Source: Pelagibacteraceae bacterium AG-349-E10 | GTDB lineage: Bacteria > Pseudomonadota > Alphaproteobacteria > HIMB59 | Reading direction: 5' to 3' | DNA: 64,000 nucleotides | Assembly: GCA_003281065.1 (NCBI GenBank) | Contig: QCDA01000001.1 | Span: 1 to 64,000 of the forward strand | Part shown: positions 18,503-27,319 of the stretch, piece by piece | Layout: each line of letters starts with the position of its first letter | Numbering within the stretch: the first letter of the stretch is position 1 | Translations under genes and position numbers: made by a program | Notes under the pieces: generated by a model | The model's database searches: none | Seen by the model: only the letters and a program-made list of their open reading frames with translations | Told to the model about the DNA's origin: nothing

Positions 18503-19993
18503 TTATTTTCTATTCTTTTTTACAATTATTTTATTAACTGCCTTTAACCAACCTTGGTAAAGATATTTTACTTCTTTTTTGTGTAACTTTGGTTTGAATA
18601 ATTTTTGACTTTGCCATTTTTTGGAAATTTCTTTCGTGCTTCCAAGCATCCCACTGGATAGTCCAGCTAAATAAGCTGCTCCCAATGAAGTGGTTTCTGT
18701 AATCTTAGGACGATCACACTCTGATAATAAGATATTTGAGAGAAATTGAAGAAACTGTTCATTTTTTACCATGCCACCATCAACCTTAATTTTATTGATT
18801 TTTATTCCACTGTCTTTTTCCATAGAAATAATCAAGTCTTTCGTTTGATAGGCAACACTATCTATTGCTGATTTTACAAGTTCTGAAACACCAGTATTTC
18901 TTGTCATTCCAAAAATTGCTCCCCTAGCCTCACCGTCCCAATAGGGTGCACCTAAACCTACAAATGCAGGCACAAAGTAGATTTGTTGAGATTTGTCATT
19001 ACTTTTATATAATTCCTCGGTTTCTTCTGCACTACTAATTACTTTTAATGAATCTCGAAGCCATTGTATCGCTGCACCCGCAATAAAAATTGAACCCTCA
19101 AGAGCGTATGTAGTTTTTCCTTTGATACGGTAGGCAATTGTTGTTAATAAATTATTCTTAGATATCTTTATATTTTTTCCTATATTCATAATCATAAAAC
19201 AGCCAGTACCATATGTTGACTTTATAGAGCCTGGCTCAAAGCATGCTTGCCCTATTGTTGCTGCTTGTTGATCTCCAGCAATCCCCCCAATTTTAATTTT
19301 TGAGCCAAAAATTGTAGTGTAGCCAAACTCATCTACGCTATCTTTAACCTCAGGTAAAATTGATGCCGGTATATTAAATATTTTTAATAGGCTTTTTGAC
19401 CATGAATTTTTACTTATATCATACAGCATTGTTCTAGATGCATTAGTAGCCTCAGTATAGTGTGACCTGCCCTCAGTTAACTTCCAAAGAATCCAAGTAT
19501 CAATTGTCCCAAATAAAAGCCTATTTTCTTTTAAAAGTTTTTTAGTGGATTCTAAATTGTCGATAATCCATTTTATCTTGGTTGCTGAAAAATATGAGTC
19601 AATCACTAATCCAGTAATTTTTTGAATTTTTTTTGTATAACCTTTTTTTTGTAATTCTTTACAATAATTTACTGTTCTTCGATCTTGCCATACTATTGCT
19701 TTGTAAACAGGTTCTCCTGTCTCTTTGTCCCAAAGTACTGTCGTCTCTCTCTGATTTGTTATACCAATTGCAGATATATCTGTTGGTCTAATGTTGGATT
19801 TTTTTATAGCATTTTCAGTTGTTTTTAGGACCGTTTCAAAAATCTCTTTAGGGTCATGTTCAACGCAACCATCTTTTGGAAAATATTGTTTTAACTCTAT
19901 CTGATCAAAGGAAACTATTTCAAATTTATTATTGAAAATTATAGACCTGGTTGAGGTAGTTCCTTGATCAATTGAAAGAATGTATTTACTCAT
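18503..19993 (-). CDS. glpK: Glycerol kinase
   Basis: Phosphorylates glycerol to sn-glycerol 3-phosphate. The 496 residues match GlpK closely: SIDQGTTSTRSIIF at the N-terminus, GITNQRETTVLWDKETG, VWQDRRT, TYGTGCFM, YFVPAFVGLGAPYWD and a C-terminal VDGGMVKNEQFLQF. All kinase signatures of the FGGY superfamily are in place. It follows glpD by 27 bases on the same strand, giving a standard glycerol pathway to dihydroxyacetone phosphate. Three further FGGY kinases of other subtypes lie at 28453, 32705 and 42264. Confidence 0.96.
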   Translation of the reverse strand: MSKYILSIDQGTTSTRSIIFNNKFEIVSFDQIELKQYFPKDGCVEHDPKEIFETVLKTTENAIKKSNIRPTDISAIGITNQRETTVLWDKETGEPVYKAIVWQDRRTVNYCKELQKKGYTKKIQKITGLVIDSYFSATKIKWIIDNLESTKKLLKENRLLFGTIDTWILWKLTEGRSHYTEATNASRTMLYDISKNSWSKSLLKIFNIPASILPEVKDSVDEFGYTTIFGSKIKIGGIAGDQQAATIGQACFEPGSIKSTYGTGCFMIMNIGKNIKISKNNLLTTIAYRIKGKTTYALEGSIFIAGAAIQWLRDSLKVISSAEETEELYKSNDKSQQIYFVPAFVGLGAPYWDGEARGAIFGMTRNTGVSELVKSAIDSVAYQTKDLIISMEKDSGIKINKIKVDGGMVKNEQFLQFLSNILLSECDRPKITETTSLGAAYLAGLSSGMLGSTKEISKKWQSQKLFKPKLHKKEVKYLYQGWLKAVNKIIVKKNRK

Positions 19994-20020
19994 TTAATTG
20001 AAGTACTATACATTAAGATA

Positions 20021-21451
20021 CTATATATATTTTTTTAAAATATTTTCTAAAATTGCCAATTTTTCCTTTGGAAATTTTATCCCTAATTTAGTCCTCCTAA
20101 AGAGTATATCTTCTGGAGTTTTAGCCATTTCCTCTTGAACGAGATATTTAATTTCGAACTCATAAAGATCCTCAAAAATATGTTCTCCACCATCCATAAA
20201 ACTCTGATAATATTGGTTTAAATAAATTATTTTATCTCCATATGTTTTTATCAACCTTTTTAAGAGTTTTTCAGGTATTAAAAAATTTTTATCTATAATC
20301 TCTTTTGCGCCGGGTAAAATCTCATTTCCAGTCCAAGATTTGTTAGTAACCTTAATATATTTTGAAATTTTTTTTAACGCATGTTCTGATAATTTTCTGT
20401 AAGTAGTAAGTTTCCCACCAAAAATTGTAAGTATTGGAGCACCGTTATCATCTATCTCAAATGTATAGTCTCTTGTAATCTTCGAAGCATTTTCGTTTAA
20501 GTCTTCAACCAAGGGTCTAACACCTGAATAAGTCCAAATAATATCATCTTCAGTAATTTCTTTTTTAATAAATTTATTAACTGATTTAATAAGATAATTT
20601 TTTTCAATATCAGTTATCTCAGGATTGTCGTAAGTTCTAACTTCATGATCTGTTGTTCCAATTAATGTAAATTTATCTAAATATGGTATTAAAAATATTA
20701 TTCGTTTATCACTTAACTGTAGTATATAAGCCTGTTCACCAACATATAGTTTCTCTGTTATAATATGACTCCCTTGCACATGGCGTATTTTCTTTTTAGA
20801 CTCAATTCCAATAATATTTTTTAACACATCTAAAACATAGGGACCTGAAGCATTTATAATAACTTTTGATTGCAACACCTCACCATTACTTAAAAAAACT
20901 TCCCAATAATTTTTTTTTCTAACAACTTTTTGGACTTCTGAATTAGTGCAAATTTTAGCACCTCTGCTTATGGCATCTTGAGCATTTAAAAGAACCAACC
21001 TAGCATCATCAACAAATAAGTCTGAGTATTCATAGCCAGTTATGAAATTAGATTTAATAGGATTTTCATTATAATCAGTACCTAAGTTTACCACCTTTGA
21101 CTTTGGAAAGGATATAAAACCTCCCATCCAATCGTACAGCATTAGTCCTAAACGTATCAACCATGTAGGGCGTAAACTTGGCACATGGGGTAAAACAAAT
21201 CTTATCGGTTTGGTAATATGGGGTGCTATTTTTCTAATCACCTCACGCTCTTTTAAAGACTCTCGTACTAATCTAAATTCGTAATTTTCTAAGTATCTTA
21301 TTCCACCATGTATTAATTTTGTGGACCAAGATGAAGTTTTTGAAGCCAGGTCTCCTTTTTCAATTAATGTAACTTTTAAACCCCTTCCGGACGCATCTCT
21401 TGCGATTCCTACTCCATTAATCCCACCACCAATAATTAATAAATCTTGCAA
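20021..21451 (-). CDS. glpD: Aerobic glycerol-3-phosphate dehydrogenase (GlpD)
   Basis: FAD enzyme that oxidises glycerol 3-phosphate to dihydroxyacetone phosphate and passes electrons to quinone. The 476 residues open with LLIIGGGINGVGIARDASGR, then SSWSTKLIHGGIRYLENYEF, VDDARLVLLNA, DKFTLIGTTDHE, YSGVRPLVED and FGGKLTTYRKL, all as in alphaproteobacterial GlpD. The start is TTG with an AAGG motif about 11 bases upstream; the nearby ATG is out of frame. It heads the glpD-glpK(-lysR) unit, 108 bases after the AraM-type gene. EryB-like activity on erythritol phosphate is a less likely alternative. Confidence 0.94.
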   Translation of the reverse strand: MQDLLIIGGGINGVGIARDASGRGLKVTLIEKGDLASKTSSWSTKLIHGGIRYLENYEFRLVRESLKEREVIRKIAPHITKPIRFVLPHVPSLRPTWLIRLGLMLYDWMGGFISFPKSKVVNLGTDYNENPIKSNFITGYEYSDLFVDDARLVLLNAQDAISRGAKICTNSEVQKVVRKKNYWEVFLSNGEVLQSKVIINASGPYVLDVLKNIIGIESKKKIRHVQGSHIITEKLYVGEQAYILQLSDKRIIFLIPYLDKFTLIGTTDHEVRTYDNPEITDIEKNYLIKSVNKFIKKEITEDDIIWTYSGVRPLVEDLNENASKITRDYTFEIDDNGAPILTIFGGKLTTYRKLSEHALKKISKYIKVTNKSWTGNEILPGAKEIIDKNFLIPEKLLKRLIKTYGDKIIYLNQYYQSFMDGGEHIFEDLYEFEIKYLVQEEMAKTPEDILFRRTKLGIKFPKEKLAILENILKKYI

Positions 21452-21559
21452 AGCATCTTTACCTTAAAGGAAAAAAAATAATTTTTTAAAATTTTCTATT
21501 TTTTCTTGTTCATTTTAATCAAAATAGTTGAAAAATTTATTGACAAATCGATCAATATT

Positions 21560-22864
21560 TCAATCTTTTATAAAGTAGTCACTTAAGGTCATTGTGTAAT
21601 GAGCAACATCTAAATATGAAAATCTATCTCTTAAAAGAAAAGAATTCTTTATTGCAAGATTATAAAAATTATTTGGTATTCTTAACTCAACATTGTTTGT
21701 AGGTGCACCACAATTTTTCAAAGCTTTTTCAATGCTTTCTGTTGGTAAAAGGTGCTTTTTAAGAATTGCTTTTTGTTCTGGCCACTTTTTTTCTAGCAAA
21801 TTATTTAGATTATCTAATCTCTCACCATCAAAATATTTTTTTTTAAATTGCTCATACATTTGAGTAAAAATTTTATCTCCAAATAATTCTCGGAAATTAT
21901 TATCAGTTATATTTAATTTTTTAAATACCAACGTATCTGAAAAATTAATAATCTGATTTTGAATTTTTGATAATAAAAGCGTTGTTACAGCAACTTGCTC
22001 TCCATGAAGTGTTCCAGGATGTTTTTCACCCATAAACATGTCAATATAATGACTAATTAAATGTTCTCCCATACTTCCAGCATGAGTTGAACCAATTATG
22101 ATAGCTGCAATGCCATTTAGTAAAGTCATTCTAGATAGTGCCGCAAGTGTATCATAGTCACCTTCTAAAATTTTATATGAATTATCCAAAAGCAATCTCT
22201 CATCTTCATATTGCAGTGCGAATGGTGTCTCGTCATACTCCGTGCTTAAAAATAAATGAGAAGTAAGCCAATCAATTTGACAAGTGCTACGGCAAAGAAC
22301 ATCACCCAATGCACTTCTTAAAAGACGTAATGGCGCCATTCTAAGATTGTCTAAGTCAATTATAATTGATTGAGCAATTTTAGATTTTATTGTTTCTTTA
22401 ACACCATCATTATTTAGAGAAACAGTACTTGTAGTCGCTGCAGCAGTAAGGGAGCTACAAAACACTATTAAGTTTTGTTTATTTTTAAAAGAAACAAATT
22501 TACATAAATCAATTAAAGATCCAGATCCGATTACAATAATATTTTCATATTCTTTTGATGATAGAGATAAATTAGTGGCAAATGTTTGGCTAGACTCATA
22601 TTTTTTTAATATGTTAAGGTCAAAATCTAAATTGTTATTCCTTAGTGATTTTAATACTTTTTCACCAAAAGCTTTGAATGAGTTCTCTCCAGATATCACT
22701 AAATTTTTTTTATTTAATAAGTTTTTGGTAAATTTAAATTTTATATTTTCAATAGATCTCTCTATGACTATCTCATCAATAGGGAGAGATATACTTTTTT
22801 TGGAAAAAGGGCTGATATAACTTCCTGAAAGAAGATTGTTGATAACTCCTAAATACTTACTCAT
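21560..22864 (-). CDS. AraM/EgsA-type sn-glycerol-1-phosphate dehydrogenase-like protein (copy 1)
   Basis: Metal-dependent dehydrogenase of the Fe-ADH superfamily, closest to the AraM/glycerol-1-phosphate dehydrogenase group that reduces dihydroxyacetone phosphate. The cofactor site IGSGSLIDLCKF is visible. The metal ligands are the Asp in LGDVLCRSTCQIDW and histidines in STHAGSMGEHLISH and HPGTLHGEQVAV. The ATG at 22864 is chosen over the GTG at 22870 because it aligns with the paralogue at 43781 (MSKYLGVINNLLSG against MTDYNGVIKDLIAG). It is divergent from the ABC operon and next to glpD. Its real substrate may be another keto-phosphate. Confidence 0.82.
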   Translation of the reverse strand: MSKYLGVINNLLSGSYISPFSKKSISLPIDEIVIERSIENIKFKFTKNLLNKKNLVISGENSFKAFGEKVLKSLRNNNLDFDLNILKKYESSQTFATNLSLSSKEYENIIVIGSGSLIDLCKFVSFKNKQNLIVFCSSLTAAATTSTVSLNNDGVKETIKSKIAQSIIIDLDNLRMAPLRLLRSALGDVLCRSTCQIDWLTSHLFLSTEYDETPFALQYEDERLLLDNSYKILEGDYDTLAALSRMTLLNGIAAIIIGSTHAGSMGEHLISHYIDMFMGEKHPGTLHGEQVAVTTLLLSKIQNQIINFSDTLVFKKLNITDNNFRELFGDKIFTQMYEQFKKKYFDGERLDNLNNLLEKKWPEQKAILKKHLLPTESIEKALKNCGAPTNNVELRIPNNFYNLAIKNSFLLRDRFSYLDVAHYTMTLSDYFIKD

Positions 22865-22961
22865 TAACACTGAAAATTGTGGTTTTTTTATTGAACATCT
22901 TTATTAAAATAACATAAATCACGTTGTCTTTAATATGTTTAATGCTAATCTTATAAATAAT

Positions 22962-22967
22962 AGGAGG
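22962..22967 (+). promoter_or_regulatory. Strong Shine-Dalgarno site of the cassette A binding-protein gene
   Basis: AGGAGG, 8 bases before the ATG at 22976. It lies in the 105-base divergent gap 22871-22975, whose remaining sequence is AT-rich; TATAAA at 22952-22957 could be a -10 element, but no clear -35 partner stands out. Confidence 0.75.
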
Positions 22968-22975
22968 AATAAGAT

Positions 22976-24430
22976 ATGTCTCATTCGAAGATGAAGAGTG
23001 CTATTGACACTTTCCTTAAGGGAAAAATGTCTAGACGTGATCTCCTAATCAAAGCTGGAAAATATGGTATTGGATTTGCTGCATTAACCAAGTTAATGGG
23101 AATGCAAGTAACTAGTGCTTTAGCTGCCCAAGACTTTGATTGGAAGAAACACAGTGGCACTACAATCAAACTTTTAATGAATAAACATCCATACATGGAT
23201 TCCATGATTGCGGAACTTGACAACTTCAAAGCCCTAACAGGCATGAATGTAGAATATGACATTTTCGCAGAAGATGTTTATTTTGACAAAGTAACGGCTG
23301 CTTTATCATCTAAGTCATCAGAATACGATGCATTTATGACAGGTGCTTACATGACTTGGACTTATGGTCCAGCAGGATGGTGCGCAGATTTAAATGACTT
23401 TATTCAGGACTCAAATAAAACAAATCCAAGTTACAACTGGAATGATGTAGTAGGTAATTTAAGAGATGCTTGCTCTTGGAGTGGTGTGGCTGGTGATGTA
23501 CCAGGTGCAGCAGGATCCAAACAGTGGTGTATGCCTTGGGGTTTTGAGTTAAACAGTGTTACTTATAACATGAGATATTTTGAAAAGGCGGGCATGAAGC
23601 CTCCAGGAGATCTTGTTGAAATGACAGATCAAGCAGAATATTTCACAAAAAATGCTGGATCAAATGAATGGTCTTATGGTATCGGAACCAGAGGAAGTAG
23701 AAGTTGGGCAACAATCCACCCAGGATTTATGTCAGCATATGCTAACTATGGACTGGTAGATTTTGAGAATAACGGTGGAAAATTAAAAGCTGCTATGAAC
23801 TCTCAAGCGTCTAAAGACTTCCATAAACAATGGGTAAAAATGATATCATCATCTGGACCTGCAAACTGGTCTGGTTACACATGGTATGAAGTAGGAAATG
23901 ATATTGGAGCTGGAGCCTCAGCTATGATTTTCGATGCTGATATTTTAGGCTACTTCTTCAACGGAAATCCAGAAAATAAAGAAGCTGGAAACTTCGGTTT
24001 CCATGGTTTCACACCTAATCCAAGTGCAAGTGCTCCAACACCTAACGTTTGGATCTGGTCTCTAGCTATGAGCAACTTCTCTAAAAAGAAGGATGCTGCT
24101 TGGTACTGGATGCAATGGTGTAATGGACCAGAAAACGCAATGGCTGGTGGTGTTAAACATAACCAAGTGAACCCTGTGAGAGAGTCTGTTTGGGCCTCAG
24201 GTGATTTTGACGATAAAATTCGTGGAACATCTCCTGGTTACATGGAGCAATATAACAGCTCAATAGATGGATCAAAAATCCACTTCACAGCTCAGCCTTT
24301 ATTCTTTGAAACAACAACAGAATGGGCTGCAGCACTTCAAGAGATGCAAACAGGATCAAATGTTGATGAAACACTTGATAAATTAGCATCTAAGATTGAC
24401 AGAATGATGAAAGATGTTGGTCTAGCTTAA
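22976..24430 (+). CDS. ABC transporter solute-binding protein (family 1), Tat-exported, cassette A
   Basis: Periplasmic receptor for a sugar or polyol ABC transporter. Of 484 residues, an unusually long n-region precedes the twin arginines R20-R21 (SRRDLLIKAG), followed by a hydrophobic segment and an ALAAQ cleavage region. The mature part shows the family 1 pattern (LDNFKALTGMNVEYDIF, YDAFMTGAYMTWTYGPAGW, AMIFDADILGYFF) and is rich in tryptophan, as expected of a carbohydrate site. The gene is first in a 12-14 kb plus-strand operon and is separated from the permeases by a hairpin. Neighbouring glpD-glpK and the paired ATPases suggest a GlpV-like polyol receptor; the ligand is inferred, not shown. 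Confidence 0.9.
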   Translation: MSHSKMKSAIDTFLKGKMSRRDLLIKAGKYGIGFAALTKLMGMQVTSALAAQDFDWKKHSGTTIKLLMNKHPYMDSMIAELDNFKALTGMNVEYDIFAEDVYFDKVTAALSSKSSEYDAFMTGAYMTWTYGPAGWCADLNDFIQDSNKTNPSYNWNDVVGNLRDACSWSGVAGDVPGAAGSKQWCMPWGFELNSVTYNMRYFEKAGMKPPGDLVEMTDQAEYFTKNAGSNEWSYGIGTRGSRSWATIHPGFMSAYANYGLVDFENNGGKLKAAMNSQASKDFHKQWVKMISSSGPANWSGYTWYEVGNDIGAGASAMIFDADILGYFFNGNPENKEAGNFGFHGFTPNPSASAPTPNVWIWSLAMSNFSKKKDAAWYWMQWCNGPENAMAGGVKHNQVNPVRESVWASGDFDDKIRGTSPGYMEQYNSSIDGSKIHFTAQPLFFETTTEWAAALQEMQTGSNVDETLDKLASKIDRMMKDVGLA

Positions 24431-24445
24431 CAACCTCCTTGTTCT

Positions 24446-24477
24446 CTACACCGTTTTATCTCGATAAAGCGGTGTAG
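24446..24477 (+). terminator. Intercistronic hairpin after the cassette A binding-protein gene
   Basis: A 14-bp stem (24446-24459 with 24464-24477, one T-G pair) closes a CTCG tetraloop, followed only by ATCTTTA. Without a real T-run it is more likely an mRNA-stabilising or attenuating hairpin, raising binding-protein mRNA over permease mRNA, than a full stop. Confidence 0.75.
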
Positions 24478-24486
24478 ATCTTTAAG

Positions 24487-25377
24487 ATGAAAATTAACCG
24501 TAAACTTTTCCCCTATGTACTTACTTTACCTGCTTTGCTTGTATGTGTTGGTATATTAATTCCTTTTTTTACTGCAGTTTACTATTCGCTTCAAAGATAC
24601 AATTTGAAAATGCCTCACATGAAGGGTTTTATTTGGTTTGATAATTATGTAAATATATTTACGGACCCTTCGTTTTGGAACACAATAAGAGTCTCACTAA
24701 CCTATACATTTTTTACAATAATTATTGAACTTTTACTTGGACTTGGAATAGCTTTACTTTTAGCTAAACGTACTTGGCTTAACAATGTTTTGGGTGTTTT
24801 ATTAGTTCTACCACTAATGATTGCACCAGCTCTTGCCTCTTTAATTTGGAGACTTTTAATTAATCCTAATTTTGGTGTTGTTAATTATATTTTATCATTT
24901 TTGGGATTAGAGGATTTCACCTGGGCTAGTCACCCAGATACAGTTTTATTTACTTTGATCATGGTAGATGTATGGGTATTTACACCATTTATAATGATTT
25001 TACTTTTAGCAGGTTTAAGATCACTTCCAAGGCAACCTTTTGAAGCTGCCGAACTAGACGGTGTACCCGAGTATTATAAATTTTTCAGGATTACCCTTCC
25101 GATGTTGTTCCCCTTTATCCTTACTGCCTCACTATTTAGATTATTAGAGAGCATACAACAATTTGACATTATTTATGCTCTTTCTCAAGGTGGGCCAGGT
25201 GAAAGTAGTATGGTCTTTCAAGTTTCGGCATACCTTCAAACTTTCCAATACACTAATATTGGAAAAGCTGCTGCGATGATGGTTGTTTTATGGGCAATTT
25301 GTTATTTCTTATGTCATGTTTTTGTACAACAATGGCATAAGTTAAAAATTAAAACTAAAGGGGAGCTGCTTCAATGA
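24487..25377 (+). CDS. ABC transporter permease, MalF/UgpA type
   Basis: Inner-membrane subunit of the cassette A carbohydrate importer. The 296 residues contain six hydrophobic helices. The cytoplasmic EAA loop, which docks on the ATPase, reads EAAELDGVPEYYKFFRITLP. The LTLPALLVCVGILIPF start and the GGPGESSMVFQVSAY periplasmic loop are typical of the MalF/UgpA side. It follows the binding-protein gene after the hairpin and overlaps the second permease by 4 bases. Confidence 0.92.
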   Translation: MKINRKLFPYVLTLPALLVCVGILIPFFTAVYYSLQRYNLKMPHMKGFIWFDNYVNIFTDPSFWNTIRVSLTYTFFTIIIELLLGLGIALLLAKRTWLNNVLGVLLVLPLMIAPALASLIWRLLINPNFGVVNYILSFLGLEDFTWASHPDTVLFTLIMVDVWVFTPFIMILLLAGLRSLPRQPFEAAELDGVPEYYKFFRITLPMLFPFILTASLFRLLESIQQFDIIYALSQGGPGESSMVFQVSAYLQTFQYTNIGKAAAMMVVLWAICYFLCHVFVQQWHKLKIKTKGELLQ

Positions 25378-26228
25378 GTATTAATGTATGGAGCATTCTT
25401 AAATTCTTCGCTTACGTGGCTATAATTATGTTTTTTTTATTCCCAATAGCCTGGATTTTTAACATGTCTTTTATGACTAATGATGAAATTTTAAGAAAAG
25501 TGCCAGTTTTATTTTATGAACCCACTTTTAAAAATTATATAGGTCTATGGGAGGGAGAAATTGCAATTGAGGGGTTTGCCACAATGTATGTTTATTTCAA
25601 ACAAAATTTAATTAATAGTGCAATACTCTCAGTTGGTTCGGTTTCAGTAACATTACTTCTAGGGGTTCCGGCTGCATATGCTTTTGCCAGATATAAGTTT
25701 AAGGGAGGCGAGGATATAGCTTTCACACTTCTAAGTTTTAGATTTGCTCCAGCGTTACTAATTATTCTTCCGCTTAATCTATATTTTTCAGAAATAGGAT
25801 TATACGACAGCTACTTTGCTTTAATATGGGTATATCAATTAATAACACTTCCTCTTTTATTATGGATAGTTAGAGGTTACTTTGAGGACATTAGCCCAGA
25901 TATCGAATATGCTTATAGATTAGACGGTCACTCTTGGTTTCAATCTTTTTGGAAAATTTCAATACCATTAGCTAAACCTGGAATAGCAGCCGCATCCTTA
26001 TTATGTTTCATATATGCTTGGAATAATTTTGTATTTGCGCTTATACTTGGCTCAAGTCAGATTCAACCAGTCACTGTTGGTGCGTTAGCATTTATTACTG
26101 CCAGCGCAATACCTTATGGTTTAATTGCGTGTGGTATTGTTGTTTCAGTTTTACCGACTTTAATTTTAGCATTATTTATTCAAAAATATCTTGTACAAGG
26201 ATTAAGTCTAGGCGCCATTAAAGGATAA
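25374..26228 (+). CDS. ABC transporter permease, MalG/UgpE type
   Basis: Partner permease of the cassette A importer, 284 residues with six helices. Its EAA-type loop is modified to IEYAYRLDGHSWFQSFWKIS, keeping the key glycine, and the C-terminus LVQGLSLGAIKG is the usual MalG-side tail. It starts in the ATGA overlap with the preceding permease, and the first ATPase gene begins 2 bases after its stop, so subunits are made together. Confidence 0.92.
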   Translation: MSINVWSILKFFAYVAIIMFFLFPIAWIFNMSFMTNDEILRKVPVLFYEPTFKNYIGLWEGEIAIEGFATMYVYFKQNLINSAILSVGSVSVTLLLGVPAAYAFARYKFKGGEDIAFTLLSFRFAPALLIILPLNLYFSEIGLYDSYFALIWVYQLITLPLLLWIVRGYFEDISPDIEYAYRLDGHSWFQSFWKISIPLAKPGIAAASLLCFIYAWNNFVFALILGSSQIQPVTVGALAFITASAIPYGLIACGIVVSVLPTLILALFIQKYLVQGLSLGAIKG

Positions 26229-26230
26229 GG

Positions 26231-27319
26231 ATGTCTTATTTAGATTTAGATAATTTATCCAAAAGTTTTAAAGACGATAAAATAATTTCTAATTTAAATG
26301 CCAAGATTGATAAAGGAGAATTTTTTGTAGTTTTTGGCCCGTCTGGATCAGGCAAAACTGTCTTATTAAGACTTTTATCTGGAATTATGATGGCAGACAG
26401 TGGTGAAATAAAAATGGATAATCAAATCATCAATGAACTTCACCCTGAAGAAAGAGATGTATCCATGGCATTTCAAAATTTTGCTTTATACCCCCATATG
26501 AAGGCATACGAAAATATTGCTAGCCCACTAAGGGCAAAAAATAAAAATATGCCAGAAAATGAAATTCATGAAAAAGTCAATGAAATCGCTAATCTTTTAA
26601 AAATAGGGCATGTCCTTAATCAATTTCCAAAAGAATTATCTAATGGTCAAAAACAGAGAACATCACTTGCAAGAAGTTTGGTGGACAAGCCATCTGTAGT
26701 TTTGTTAGACGATCCGCTAAGGAATGTTGATGCTAAAATTAGATTTGAAATGAGACTTGAGCTACCTAAGGTTTTAAAAGAATTTAATACGACTGTAATT
26801 TACATTACTCAAGACTTCAGAGAAGCTATGGCTTTGGGTGATAGAATAGCAGTTTTATATGACGGTAAATTTAATGATATTGACTCTCCAAAAAATATAT
26901 ATCAAAACCCTTCTTCATTAACTACCGCAAAGCTTTTTGGAGACCCTACAATTAACAATTTTGATGCAACTATTAAAAAGCAAGATGGTTTTGTCAAAGT
27001 CGATGTAAATGGTGAAATTTTTAATTTAAAGAGAAATACTAAAATCCAAGATGGCAAATGTATTGTTGGTATACGTCCAGAAGATATAGTCTTATCGAAC
27101 GATCACTCAGAAAATTCTATTGAAGTGGAGTTCAGAACAAAGACCCCTTTAAATTTGAGGATAGTATTTTTAGTCAGATTGAAAAATGGTTTGGAGCTTT
27201 TATGTTCAACGACAGAAGAGGAGTCACATTTAATTGATGAAAACAAAAAAATGTATATTTATTTTATAGAGGAAAAATCACATTTTTTTGACATAGAAAC
27301 AAAAAGGAATTTAGAGTAG
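26231..27319 (+). CDS. ABC transporter ATP-binding protein with degenerate catalytic site (GlpS-like)
   Basis: First of two consecutive ATPases. Of 362 residues, the Walker A GPSGSGKT (36-43) and Q-loop Q82 are normal and the signature is LSNGQ (136-140). The catalytic glutamate after Walker B is Asp (D161 in VVLLDDP), and the switch histidine is Gln (Q194 in ITQDF). It therefore probably hydrolyses ATP poorly and works only as half of a heterodimer with the next gene product. A C-terminal TOBE/MalK-like regulatory domain follows from about residue 240. From memory, the glycerol transporter GlpSTPQV of rhizobia also uses two unequal ATPases, which with glpDK next door suggests a glycerol- or polyol-type importer. 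Confidence 0.88.
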   Translation: MSYLDLDNLSKSFKDDKIISNLNAKIDKGEFFVVFGPSGSGKTVLLRLLSGIMMADSGEIKMDNQIINELHPEERDVSMAFQNFALYPHMKAYENIASPLRAKNKNMPENEIHEKVNEIANLLKIGHVLNQFPKELSNGQKQRTSLARSLVDKPSVVLLDDPLRNVDAKIRFEMRLELPKVLKEFNTTVIYITQDFREAMALGDRIAVLYDGKFNDIDSPKNIYQNPSSLTTAKLFGDPTINNFDATIKKQDGFVKVDVNGEIFNLKRNTKIQDGKCIVGIRPEDIVLSNDHSENSIEVEFRTKTPLNLRIVFLVRLKNGLELLCSTTEEESHLIDENKKMYIYFIEEKSHFFDIETKRNLE